A stretch of DNA of 64,000 nt from Diphasiastrum complanatum (taxonomy: Eukaryota; Streptophyta; Lycopodiopsida; Lycopodiales; Lycopodiaceae): NCBI GenBank assembly GCA_029204225.1, contig CM055110.1, positions 40,117,515 to 40,181,514 of the forward strand, written 5' to 3'. Shown piece by piece: positions 44,427 through 53,900 of this stretch. Position numbers and translations under genes: made by a program. Within the stretch, counting starts at the first letter, position 1. Every line of letters begins with the position of its first letter. A model generated the notes under the pieces. It did no database searches. It saw only the letters and a program-made list of their open reading frames with translations, and was not told the DNA's origin.

Positions 44427-44984
44427 TTAACTTGCTAGTTTTACAACACTACTTTGCTCCAACCTAAGAATGATCTCCATCATGATGATAGATCTCTTTT
44501 CAAGTGTTCTAATATGTACAATATGAAGTACAACATAATTGATATAGATAATAGTGCCCATATAGGATGCTTCACTATTTCTTACATCAATTTTACATAG
44601 AATGGTGAACAAGATACATGTAAAAGAACATAGAATAACAATGAAAGGATTCCTCCATGTATCCACCTTTGAGTTCTCTGTAAAACAGCAGCAAAAAAGT
44701 TGTAAGTGAAAGTAACCAACAGGTGTTTGCATGCCTCGTCCACATTCCACTATGCCCATAGTGAATGCACCATGTATCTCCATGAATGAACCTCCATCAC
44801 CACCTTGCCTTTGTAGATCTCCAATCCACGAAAGCCCTTGAGTGAATGAATGCCAAAATGATGTGTTCTCTGTTCCATTTGAATGAGCAAAACCTGAACT
44901 TGAAATACTTGAAGTATCTCCACAAGATTTGCATATAACGCTTGATCCTACATTGTGTCCTTTGGAAGCTTTACCAACCTCCAT
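44427..44984 (-). other. 3' half of the insert module in fragment G
   Basis: A 185-codon frame shares the residues VGSSVICKSCGDTSS, HSFTQGLSWIGDLQRQGGDG and VECGRGMQTPVGYF with the F module, nearly identical. Most of the F module's 5' half is absent. Near the C-terminus are strongly hydrophobic stretches, such as FIVILCSFTCILFTILC, that could be membrane segments if translated. Function unknown. Confidence 0.65.
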
Positions 44985-46612
44985 GTGTTGCTTTTGATGA
45001 GTGCTTGATGCTCATGATCCATGGCTTGGATCCATTCCTTCTTTTGAATTGCTTCACCTACACAAGTTGGTTCATCAAAAGAGGTAAGAAAAGCAAAGTT
45101 AGAGTTGTCCACCACTTGCTTTCCTTTTTCATCGTAGGTTAGCCTTGATGGCTTAGCCCTTTGCCTTTGAGTCTTCCTTGAAGTTTGCTTTGGAGTGGCA
45201 TCTCCATCTTCATCCAAGACATCTTGCACATCATGATGATTAGTAGGCACATCAACATCAACATCAACAACATTGGAAACATTCTCTTCATGAAAGATGA
45301 CATCCCTACTTATGACAACTTTCTTTGTAGAAGGAATGTACACTTTGTAAGCCTTGCTTACTTCACTATAGCCAACAAACACACCCTTCTTTGATGAAGG
45401 ATCTTCTTTAGTTCTATCATCAAGTGTGATATTGACAAAACATGTACATCCAAAGATCCTACAATGCTTGACACTCGGCCTTCTACCATAAAGAACCTCA
45501 TGAGGAGTTTTACCATCCAAGGAAGCACTTGTCCATCTATTACATAGATAGTTAGCACATGCTAAAGCTTCCCCCCAAAAAGACTTAGCAAGATTAGCAT
45601 GTAGTCTCATTGCCTTGGCACATTCACAAAGGGTTCTATTCTTCCTCTCGGCCACTCCATTCTGTTGTGGAGTCCTAGGACTAGACATCTCCCTCTTAAT
45701 CCCATGTGCTATACAAAAGTCTTTGAACCTATTTGAGGTGTATTCCCCTCCATTATCAGATCTTAAGCATTTGATCTTTGTATTGAATTGGTTTTCCATT
45801 TCATTCTTGAACTTGACAAATGCAGCAAACACTTCATCCTTACTTTTAAGAAGATAGATCCAAGTATACCTACTAAAGTCATCAATGAAAGTTGCATACA
45901 TCTTTGCCCCACCATTGCTAATTGTACTAGAAGAATGAATATCAGAATGCACAAGTTGAAAAGCTTCTTTAGATCTAGAAGTAGATCTAGAATAAGCAAG
46001 TCTATGAGATTTGGACAAGGCACAATGTTCACAAACACTATTGTTTGCAACAAGACTTTTAGGGAGACCAAGAACAAGCTCTTTCTTTGCCATTACCTCC
46101 AAAGATTTGAAGTTGGGATGGCCCAACCTCTTGTGCCAAACTTCTTGGTTTGTCAATTGCTCCCTAGCCATACATCCTTCATGATTAGAGATCACACATG
46201 CATCAAGCTTGAAAAGTTTACCATGCCTCCTACCTTGAGCAATCAAGGATCCACATTTACTTATCAAACATGCATCTCCAATGAACTCCACATCAAGTCC
46301 TTTGTCAATCATTTGACTTACACTAAGCAAATTCTTAGTGATTGAAGGAATGTACAAAACATTTTCAAGATTTGCTTTCCTATTTGTTGAAAGGGAAATA
46401 GGAATAGTGCCTATGCCTTTGATGTCACATTGACCATCATTTGCAGTGTAGATGATGTTACCTTCTCCCTTATAAGACAATAAGGATGTAAAGTATTCCT
46501 TATGTCTTGTCATGTGAGATGAGGCTCCACTTTCAATCCACCAAGGATCATTATCATCTATGTTGGCTAACAAACTTGAAGTCATAACAAGTGATTCACA
46601 TGTGTTATGTTC
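44948..46612 (-). pseudogene. Protease-integrase remnant of fragment G
   Basis: Open from the CCHC-protease linker to the first RT residues (TWRLVKLPKD). It is almost identical to A over protease, the zinc region and the whole integrase (VHSDIH, RSDNGGEY, GVAERKN). The protease motif reads WWIESGASSHM, with the catalytic Asp replaced by Glu. It retains exactly the part of integrase that F has lost. Gag is missing and RT ends at once, joined to the module. Confidence 0.9.
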
Positions 46613-47624
46613 AGGTCTATTGAAGATCAGAGGCTGAAAAGAAACTATTTTGGATCAGATCATAACACCTAATCATTTGTGATTGTGAGGCTTGTGCATA
46701 TTCAATACTAACAATGTTCTTTTCAATCCTATTGTTGACAATCTCCATTCTTGGATGAACACTCTCCTTAAGTGGATGAAACTTCTCCTTAAGTGGATGA
46801 CAAATGCTCTTTTGAGTGAGTTGTAATTCTCCTAAAGGCTGAGCAAAGCTCCCATTTGGATGAAAGATCCCCTTTTTTGGGTGAACATATTGTAAGCTCC
46901 ATTGTGAAGAGCATATTGTAAAGATTGTCATCAATTTTGGCATAAATTTTGGTGTACTTTGTTGAGCATGTAAGTAACTCTCCTTATGTAATTTGATTGG
47001 AGCATTTGCTGGAAGGTGTTAACCATTATGCAAGTGTGTTTTCAGGTTCTTAACAGGTTGAGGAACATTCTCATGTGAAGTGATCTTAGATCTACATCTA
47101 AACACCAAGATTTGACAAGATAGTGAAGCTAGTCTTGTGATTCACTAAGTGTGCTCATTCATTCACCTCTAAATCTTGTATTTATCACTTGCTGGAGTTT
47201 ATAAACTTTTAGAAGTGTGGTTTACATGTGGTTTTACAGGTTGAATCAATATCTTAGTGTGTTGATCATATGTTGATCAAGTTTGTTCATTACTAGGTAA
47301 TCTTGGCATCCTAGTTTTGGGTATTTTCTAAGAATGCAAGTAACTCTTCACACCATAACTTGATTTGGTCACTTGCTGGAAAGTTTGAGAGCTTAAGCAA
47401 GAGTGTGTTCAGGTTGGTTTGATTTTGTAATCCATTCTTAGTGTGTGCAAAGTGTTGCATGTGTTTCAATCTTCCTTTCTATGCTTGGAAACCATCTAGG
47501 TTCAAGATAGAAGTGTTTTAGGGTCCTAAATCTTCATAGATCTCTTTATCTATCATTTGTTGAGAGAAAAGTGAGTGCTAAGTGCTTTAGGACAGAACCT
47601 AAAAGTTGAAGAAACATTAGAATC
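46610..47624 (+). repeat. Rest of the F leader with three ~180-bp repeats
   Basis: It starts with a second copy of 43696-43759. The three degenerate units known from A appear here with CAGGTTG at 47054, 47237 and 47410 and CATTTGCTGGA/ACTTGCTGGA cores. The match to the A leader is nearly perfect. Confidence 0.85.
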
Positions 47625-50600
47625 ATGGCTTCCAATGGTGGGATCATGCTAGAGTCTAGTGAAAGGTTGAGTTCATCAAACTACTCTACTTGGAAAGTGA
47701 GGATGGAGTCCTTACTTGAGTTGAATGAACTCATGGACATAGTTGCAGAAATTGAAGAGAGACCTCTCACACTTCAAGAGCAACAAAGGTTTGATAAGAA
47801 GGCCAAAAGGGCTCTTCATATCATTAAAATGAATGTTACAAATGAACTTCTCAAGGAAGTTGGAAAGTGTCAAAGTGCAAGTGAGGCATGGAATGCCTTA
47901 AAGAAGCTCTTTGAATCAAAGTCCACATCTAGGGTATTGACCCTAAGGAGACAAATATTTTCTAGTAGGCAAAGAGAGGGTGAAAGTGCTCATGCATTTA
48001 TCTTGAGAGTTAAGTCCCTAAGTGATGATTTAGCATGCATTGATGAGAACATAAAAGATGGTGAAATAGTCCAAGTTATGTTGAATGGTTTGCTAAATGA
48101 ACATGCTAACCTTGTGCAAAGTTTTGCCATTCAAAGAGTCTTGCCAAGTGTGGTTGACTTGCAAGAAATCTTATTGGCTGAAGAACATAGGTTGCAATCA
48201 AAGCTTGATGGTGCATCCTTGCAAGGTGGAGGTGAAGAGGCTTTCTTCACAAAAGGCAAATTCAAGGGCAAAGGTAAAGGCAAAGGGAAATGGTCCAAAG
48301 GTGGTAACTTTGATCATGATGATCACTCTTCCTCTTCCTCTTCTACTAAGAACAATAAGTCAAAGTTCAAGTGCTTTTATTGTGGGATAAAAGGTCATTT
48401 TGCAAATGAATGTTATAAGAAGAAAAGAGAGCAAGGAGAGAGGCAAGGAAATCTTACAATAGATGAGGAAGAACATAACACATGTGAATCACTTGTTATG
48501 ACTTCAAGTTTGTTAGCCAACATAGATGATAATGATCCTTGGTTGATTGATAGTGGAGCCTCATCTCACATGACAAGACATAAGGAATACTTTACATCCT
48601 TATTGTCTTATGAGGGAGAAGGTAACATCATCTACACTGCAAATGATGGTCAATGTGACATCAAAGGCATAGGCACTATTCCTATTTTCCTTTCAACAAA
48701 TAGGAAAGCAAATCTTGAAAATGTTTTGTACATTCCAGACTTTTGTATAGCACATGGGATTAAGAGGGAGATGTCTAGTCCTAGGACTCCACAACAGAAT
48801 GGAGTGGCCGAGAGGAAGAATAGAACCCTTTGTGAATGTGCCAAGGCAATGAGACTACATGCTAATCTTGCTAAGTCTTTTTGGGGGGAAGCTTTAGCAT
48901 GTGCTAACTATCTATGTAATAGATGGACAAGTGCTTCCTTGGATGGTAAAACTCCTCATGAGGTTCTTTATGGTAGAAGGCCGAGTGTCAAGCATTGTAG
49001 GATCTTTGGATGTACATGTTTTGTCAATATCACACTTGATGATAGAACTAAAGAAGATCCTTCATCAAAGAAGGGTGTGTTTGTTGGCTATAGTGAAGTA
49101 AGCAAGGCTTACAAAGTGTACATTCCTTCTACAAAGAAAGTTGTCATAAGTAGGGATGTCATCTTTCATGAAGAGAATGTTTCCAATGTTGTTGATGTTG
49201 ATGTTGATGTGCCTACTAATCATCATGATGTGCAAGATGTCTTGGATGAAGATGGAGATGCCACTCCAAAGCAAACTTCAAGGAAGACTCAAAGGCAAAG
49301 GGCTAAGCCATCAAGGCTAACCTACGATGAAAAAGGAAAGCAAGTGGTGGACAACTCTAACTTTGCTTTTCTTACCTCTTTTGATGAACCAACTTGTGTA
49401 GGTGAAGCAATTCAAAAGAAGGAATGGATCCAAGCCATGGATCATGAGCATCAAGCACTCATCAAAAGCAACACATGGAGGTTGGTAAAGCTTCCAAAGG
49501 ACAAGAAGGCAATTGGTTGTAAGTGGATCTTCAAGATCAAGACAAATCAAGATGGATCAATCAACAAGTACAAGGCAAGGTTGGTGGCAAAGGGGTATGC
49601 TCAAGAATATGGTATTGACTATGATGAGACCTTTGCACCCGTGGCAAAGATGGTAACTATTCGAATCCTAATCTCTCTTGCAACTCTTTATGATTGGGAT
49701 ATGTGGCAAATGGATGTTACTAATGCCTTCTTGAATGGTGATCTTGAAGAAGATATTTACATGGAGCAACTCAAGTGGCAATTTCTTCAAGGCAAGGAAG
49801 ATCTCGTTGAGGTTTGGTTTGAGCTCAAATGGGCTGGTTTTATTAGGTTTGATACTCAACTTCATCTACTCTACTTCATGTTGGATAGAAGTGTAGAAAT
49901 CTATCTTTTGGTTTATGATGGTGACATTGTTTTCACTAACTATAGTGAAAGGTTGAAATCAAGCAATGATGAGATCTTGTGGGATGTTAATCATGTGTTT
50001 GAGAGGGAGTATCTTCAGAGGTTCAGATCTGAAGATGTTTATAAATGCAAAGTCCTTGATGTTTTATTGGAAGATCAAGATGTTGATCTTGAATTGCTTC
50101 ATCAACACCAAGAGGCAAGTAGCAATTGGAAGCTAGTCAAAAGCATGAAAGGGGAGCCACATGGGCAAAGCATCTTGGATCTGTTTTTACAGGTCCTTGA
50201 AGGTTCAAGTAATGTTCTTGGAGCAGCAAGGAAGTGTCCTTTTACTCTACCTTACTTGTTTAATCTCATGTATGAACATTGTCATGTCAATGTGTTGGAA
50301 TTGTCAAAATTCAATGAAACTAGTTCCACAGTTTTGCATCTTTTGGATCTTGGAGATGGAATAGTTATCATTGCTGGTTTTTATGATCAAGTACATGCAT
50401 TCATTCAAATCTCAAAAGATATGGAAGTGGTCAATATGTTTACTTTTGAGCAAAGTTCAAGATCTAGCATCCTAGTGTTGGCAAATTGGCAAATTGTTGA
50501 CAATGTAGGATCAAGCGTTATATGCAAATCTTGTGGAGATACTTCAAGTATTTCAAGTTCAGGTTTTGCTCATTCAAATGGAACAGAGAACACATCATTT

Positions 50601-51029
50601 TGGCATTCATTCACTCAAGGGCTTTCGTGGATTGGAGATCTACAAAGGCAAGGTGGTGATGGAGGTTCATTCATGGAGATACATGGTGCATTCACTATGG
50701 GCATAGTGGAATGTGGACGAGGCATGCAAACACCTGTTGGTTACTTTCACTTACAACTTGTTTGCTGCTGTTTTACAGAGAACTCAAAGGTGGATACATG
50801 GAGGAATTCTTTCATTGTTATTCTATGTTCTTTTACATGTATCTTGTTCACCATTCTATGTAAAATTGATGTAAGAAATAGTGAAGCATCCTATATGGGC
50901 ACTATTATCTATATCAATTATGTTGTACTTCATATTGTACATATTAGAACACTTGAAAAGAGATCTATCATCATGATGGAGATCATTCTTAGGTTGGAGC
51001 AAAGTAGTGTTGTAAAACTAGCAAGTTAA
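47625..51029 (+). CDS. Chimeric Gag-pol-module protein of element F
   Basis: This is one open frame of 1,134 codons. Residues 1-371 equal the A Gag, CCHC knuckle and protease (WLIDSGASSHM). An in-frame deletion then removes 208 residues relative to A (372-579), taking the zinc region and the first two integrase acidic residues but leaving GVAERKN. RT is kept to NAFLNGDLEEDIYMEQ (residue 715) and then replaced by 419 codons without retroviral homology, so YVDD and RNase H are missing. Gag could still function; pol cannot. The start is the A start. The stop TAA lies 13 bp before the 3' LTR. The open frame through the whole junction is notable in a young element. Confidence 0.85.
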   Translation: MASNGGIMLESSERLSSSNYSTWKVRMESLLELNELMDIVAEIEERPLTLQEQQRFDKKAKRALHIIKMNVTNELLKEVGKCQSASEAWNALKKLFESKSTSRVLTLRRQIFSSRQREGESAHAFILRVKSLSDDLACIDENIKDGEIVQVMLNGLLNEHANLVQSFAIQRVLPSVVDLQEILLAEEHRLQSKLDGASLQGGGEEAFFTKGKFKGKGKGKGKWSKGGNFDHDDHSSSSSSTKNNKSKFKCFYCGIKGHFANECYKKKREQGERQGNLTIDEEEHNTCESLVMTSSLLANIDDNDPWLIDSGASSHMTRHKEYFTSLLSYEGEGNIIYTANDGQCDIKGIGTIPIFLSTNRKANLENVLYIPDFCIAHGIKREMSSPRTPQQNGVAERKNRTLCECAKAMRLHANLAKSFWGEALACANYLCNRWTSASLDGKTPHEVLYGRRPSVKHCRIFGCTCFVNITLDDRTKEDPSSKKGVFVGYSEVSKAYKVYIPSTKKVVISRDVIFHEENVSNVVDVDVDVPTNHHDVQDVLDEDGDATPKQTSRKTQRQRAKPSRLTYDEKGKQVVDNSNFAFLTSFDEPTCVGEAIQKKEWIQAMDHEHQALIKSNTWRLVKLPKDKKAIGCKWIFKIKTNQDGSINKYKARLVAKGYAQEYGIDYDETFAPVAKMVTIRILISLATLYDWDMWQMDVTNAFLNGDLEEDIYMEQLKWQFLQGKEDLVEVWFELKWAGFIRFDTQLHLLYFMLDRSVEIYLLVYDGDIVFTNYSERLKSSNDEILWDVNHVFEREYLQRFRSEDVYKCKVLDVLLEDQDVDLELLHQHQEASSNWKLVKSMKGEPHGQSILDLFLQVLEGSSNVLGAARKCPFTLPYLFNLMYEHCHVNVLELSKFNETSSTVLHLLDLGDGIVIIAGFYDQVHAFIQISKDMEVVNMFTFEQSSRSSILVLANWQIVDNVGSSVICKSCGDTSSISSSGFAHSNGTENTSFWHSFTQGLSWIGDLQRQGGDGGSFMEIHGAFTMGIVECGRGMQTPVGYFHLQLVCCCFTENSKVDTWRNSFIVILCSFTCILFTILCKIDVRNSEASYMGTIIYINYVVLHIVHIRTLEKRSIIMMEIILRLEQSSVVKLAS
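49770..51029 (+). other. Insert module of element F (419 codons)
   Basis: The module has three parts. First, 49770-50035 with no counterpart elsewhere in the window. Second, 50041-50420, shared with E and K: EDQDVDLELLHQHQ, WKLVKSMKGE, ILDLFLQVLEGSS, LGAARK and EHCHVNVLELSKF. Third, 50500-51020, shared with G and partly with E and H: VICKSCGDTSS, LSWIGDLQRQGG, then hydrophobic segments near VILCSFTCILFTILC. Acceptor-like TGTTTTTACAG near 50182 and CTGTTTTACAG near 50769 are conserved in the other copies. The family is not recognised. It may be a captured host sequence. Confidence 0.6.
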
Positions 51030-51042
51030 GTTGAAGAGGGAG

Positions 51043-51696
51043 TGTGAAAATTGTCAACATTTCCTAGCTAGTTTGAGGCCTAAATTGGCAATTTTTGTAC
51101 ATAGTTTTGGATCTAACCTTTCACACGTGTGAAAGAGACCTAGATACTTTTATTCTAGTATATATTTCATGTTGAAGAAGTCTCAAACTTTGGGACCTTC
51201 TAAATGACACTAAAATCATGTTATTTGGACATATAGGCCAAAATTGGCTATTTTAGGTTACTGGTGTCCTAAAATTGGGTCCTAAGTTCTAGAGAGAGGA
51301 GAGAGAGTCATCTCTCTCACCTATATTAGGCTGAAATTCGTGGAGAACAGGTTGGAGAAACCTTTTGTATGCTTCATTGAGATCAATAGATCATTGTCGT
51401 TGTTTCTTCCTCCATTGAGAGCATTGTTGTGTGTATTGTCTTCAAGCTATTGTGTATGATCTTAGGTGCTTTCCAAAAGTGGTAGGCTGATGTATTATGG
51501 ACTGTATAATGCTATTTTGGGCCGCACTTGATGTTTATGGAAGTTTCCATTTGTGGTAAATGCTTTTTGATCAAGTTCTTTGCATTCTAGGTAGCATAGA
51601 ATGTGTTGCCAATTCCTAGCTTATGTAGTTTGGAGTGCAAGCATTCAAGCCAATGATCTTGGAGTTTAGATCCACTTAGGATCTGTATTTTTCACA
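51043..51696 (+). repeat. 3' LTR of element F
   Basis: 654 bp, preceded by GTTGAAGAGGGAG (51030-51042). CACGTG at 51124-51129. Followed by the right target duplication TAAGT at 51697-51701. Confidence 0.95.
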
Positions 51697-51701
51697 TAAG
51701 T

Positions 51702-52571
51702 GATACCTTTGTTCTTCCTTAGCAATGTGAGCAACCATATCTATATATATAAAACTATTTGTGCGCATGTGGTGCATGTGTATGGGTGCACCCATGCATC
51801 CTCCTTTGCTCACCCATGCATCCTCCTCACCTATGCATACACACTTTCTTAACTAAAAAATGATGGGGAGGGAGATGCATCTATGGGGAAAGTATCCCCA
51901 TACATTTGCACATTGTGTGCATTCAGGGGTGGGCCCCAAAAAGATTTCCCACCTCCTCCCTCCCACTCACTAAATTCAAATATCTTTTTCTAAATTTAAA
52001 TATTTGAAGTTTAAAGTTAAGGTTTTATTTTCTTCACACACTTCAATGTGCTTTAAACTTTAGCCGAATATTTATTACATGGCTTTCTAATTTATTTTGA
52101 ATTACCAAACTTTTTTACCCATAAATCATGAACATAAAAATTTTCTTTACTACTTTAAATTACTTATTTATTTTTCAATCCTTCAAATACTTATCTTGGC
52201 CCGCCATTTTCAGGAATGTTTAACCACAAGCCCAAACTCACTAGCTTTAACTCCTAAATCGTTACCCACAAGCTTTTATCCATGGGCCAAAAAATCCACA
52301 GTTGAAAAAAAGAGTGGGGGATGGGGTGAGGGGAGGAAAAGATACAATAAAAAGAGAAAAATAAGGGGGGAAGGGGCGATTTGGAACACACGTGTGTGTG
52401 TGTGTGAGCTTCTCCCGACACATCAAATGTGTGTGTGTGTGTGTGCGCACACACACACACACACACATCTCCATATAAAAAACTTTTTGTGGATGAAGTA
52501 TATTGTATGAAGTATAGAGTCTAGAGTTCTTTTTTCTCCTTCCCTCCCTCCCACGAGTCCCACTTCTCTCT

Positions 52572-52663
<92 letters not shown>

Positions 52664-52826
52664 ACATAGGTTGACCAACCACCCATAGAGGAAGGGAGGT
52701 CCCTCCATGCCCCTAAAAAAAATTAAGAAGGTTAAAATGTGTGTGTGTGTGTGTGTAGATATACAAAACAAGGGGATGCCTCCATTCCATTAAAAATAAA
52801 TATATTAATATATACCACCCTCCCCC

Positions 52827-52857
<31 letters not shown>

Positions 52858-52860
52858 CTA
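51702..52860. repeat. Microsatellite-rich spacer
   Basis: In order: two copies of CACCCATGCATCCTCCT near 51788; (GT)n at 52391-52406; alternating (TG)n joined head-to-head with (CA)n around GCGC at about 52429-52467; a TC dinucleotide tract of about 95 bp at 52564-52659; (GT)n at about 52738-52756; a run of 22 C at 52822-52843 running into (CA)n. Open frames over these tracts are repeats only. Confidence 0.85.
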
Positions 52861-53900
52861 GATTAGACAGAAGGAAACAGATTGACGTTGTTGTATAGTT
52901 TTCTCCTGCCTATCAGAGGACATCCGGATGGGTCTCTCTTGAACCGTGTCACATGCAATCAATCCATCATGTAACCAAAACATTCAACCAAATGATCAGC
53001 ATACAGTTTAGGTGAACAACTAAGAAATTTACTTCTACTTTGCTGCAAAATGAACTAAAATCAGATCCTAAGCACTACTACACTTGCATAAATTGACAAA
53101 GCAAGAAACAAGAACTAATCTACAACATTTAGAAGTCCAAGAATCAAGAAACCAACCAGTCTTTTGATTCTTGGACATCCAAAGAACATCAAGAACTAGA
53201 TTGTAAAGAGATATGCAAGAACTACACCACAAATCCAGCCTATTTAGTTTACTTGAATGCTGGCTCCTACATTAATCCACAAGAAAACATGAAATCTAAT
53301 CCACAACTAGGAAAGCAAGAAAACTAATCCACTCTAATCCACAACCACACACAATATGAATGGAAGGGCATGATCATAGGGGCATCACTCAAAAAAACCA
53401 TCATGATCAAGGAGCTTAGTGTAGCATCAAACTCATAGGAAATCTTCTTATTAAGCATGGAGTAGATACAATGCAAAAAGCTCCTCTACACAAAGAGGGA
53501 GTCTCTTAAATAAGCAAGAGAGCTTCTTAGGTGGCATCCTAGTGGCATTTCCACATTTCACAAATTACAAGTGGAATAATGCTCTCCACTAGTGGTCACC
53601 ATCAAAAGTTGGCTCACTCTACTTTCTTTAAGAGAGGTCTACTTGCATTTATTACATTTGCCTAGAAATACTAGTTCCTACATGGTCATTCCATCTTCCG
53701 GGATTCACCATGAGGCTTACACTGTTCTTACTTGTCACTCCCAACTAGTATTCCTCGGCTCTCATACTCGGCTCTCAGTCTTCATTAGTCTCGTCTTCTT
53801 AGAGACCTCCTCGATCTAAGGTGAGAGGTGCTCTTGAGTTGCTTTGTCCGAGTATCTTGGGGATTCGTCAGAATCAACCAATATCATCTCACCCCTAATG
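52861..53900. repeat. Dispersed repeat related to the J LTR
   Basis: The segment 53080-53880 is collinear with 29085-29937, part of the gypsy J 5' LTR. It may be a solo LTR or an LTR remnant of a J relative. Its outer ends, PBS or target duplication could not be identified. Confidence 0.5.

Larger units (their letters stand above)
43760..46612 (-). mobile_element. Truncated inverted copia fragment G in the F leader
   Basis: In sense (minus): pol remnant from 46612 to about 44950, module remnant to about 44427, PPT, and an LTR at 43760-44413 of the same type as the F LTRs. There is no 5' LTR, leader or gag. The left junction falls exactly at the LTR end (TGTAAAAA, one base changed). The right junction lies within pol and overlaps the flanking leader by three bases (TTC). 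Confidence 0.85.
42885..51696 (+). mobile_element. Composite non-autonomous copia element F
   Basis: TAAGT at 42880-42884 and 51697-51701 bounds the element. The 654-bp LTRs (42885-43538 and 51043-51696) differ at about three bases by eye. Order: 5' LTR, PBS, leader, nested inverted fragment G (43760-46612), duplicated leader start and rest of the leader, chimeric gag-pol-module ORF, PPT, 3' LTR. F lacks the YVDD box, RNase H and most of integrase, so mobilisation would need proteins in trans. Outer ends and target duplication are those of ordinary integration. Confidence 0.92.

Noticed and set aside
52262-52771. 169-codon frame with long Arg-Glu and Cys-Val repeats
   Set aside because: It is the translation of the GT and TC microsatellites.
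51737-52860. Possible Helitron (TCTATATATATAAAA-like start, CTAG near the end)
   Set aside because: The base after CTAG is A and not T, there is no clear GC-rich 3' hairpin before it, and microsatellites make the ends ambiguous.
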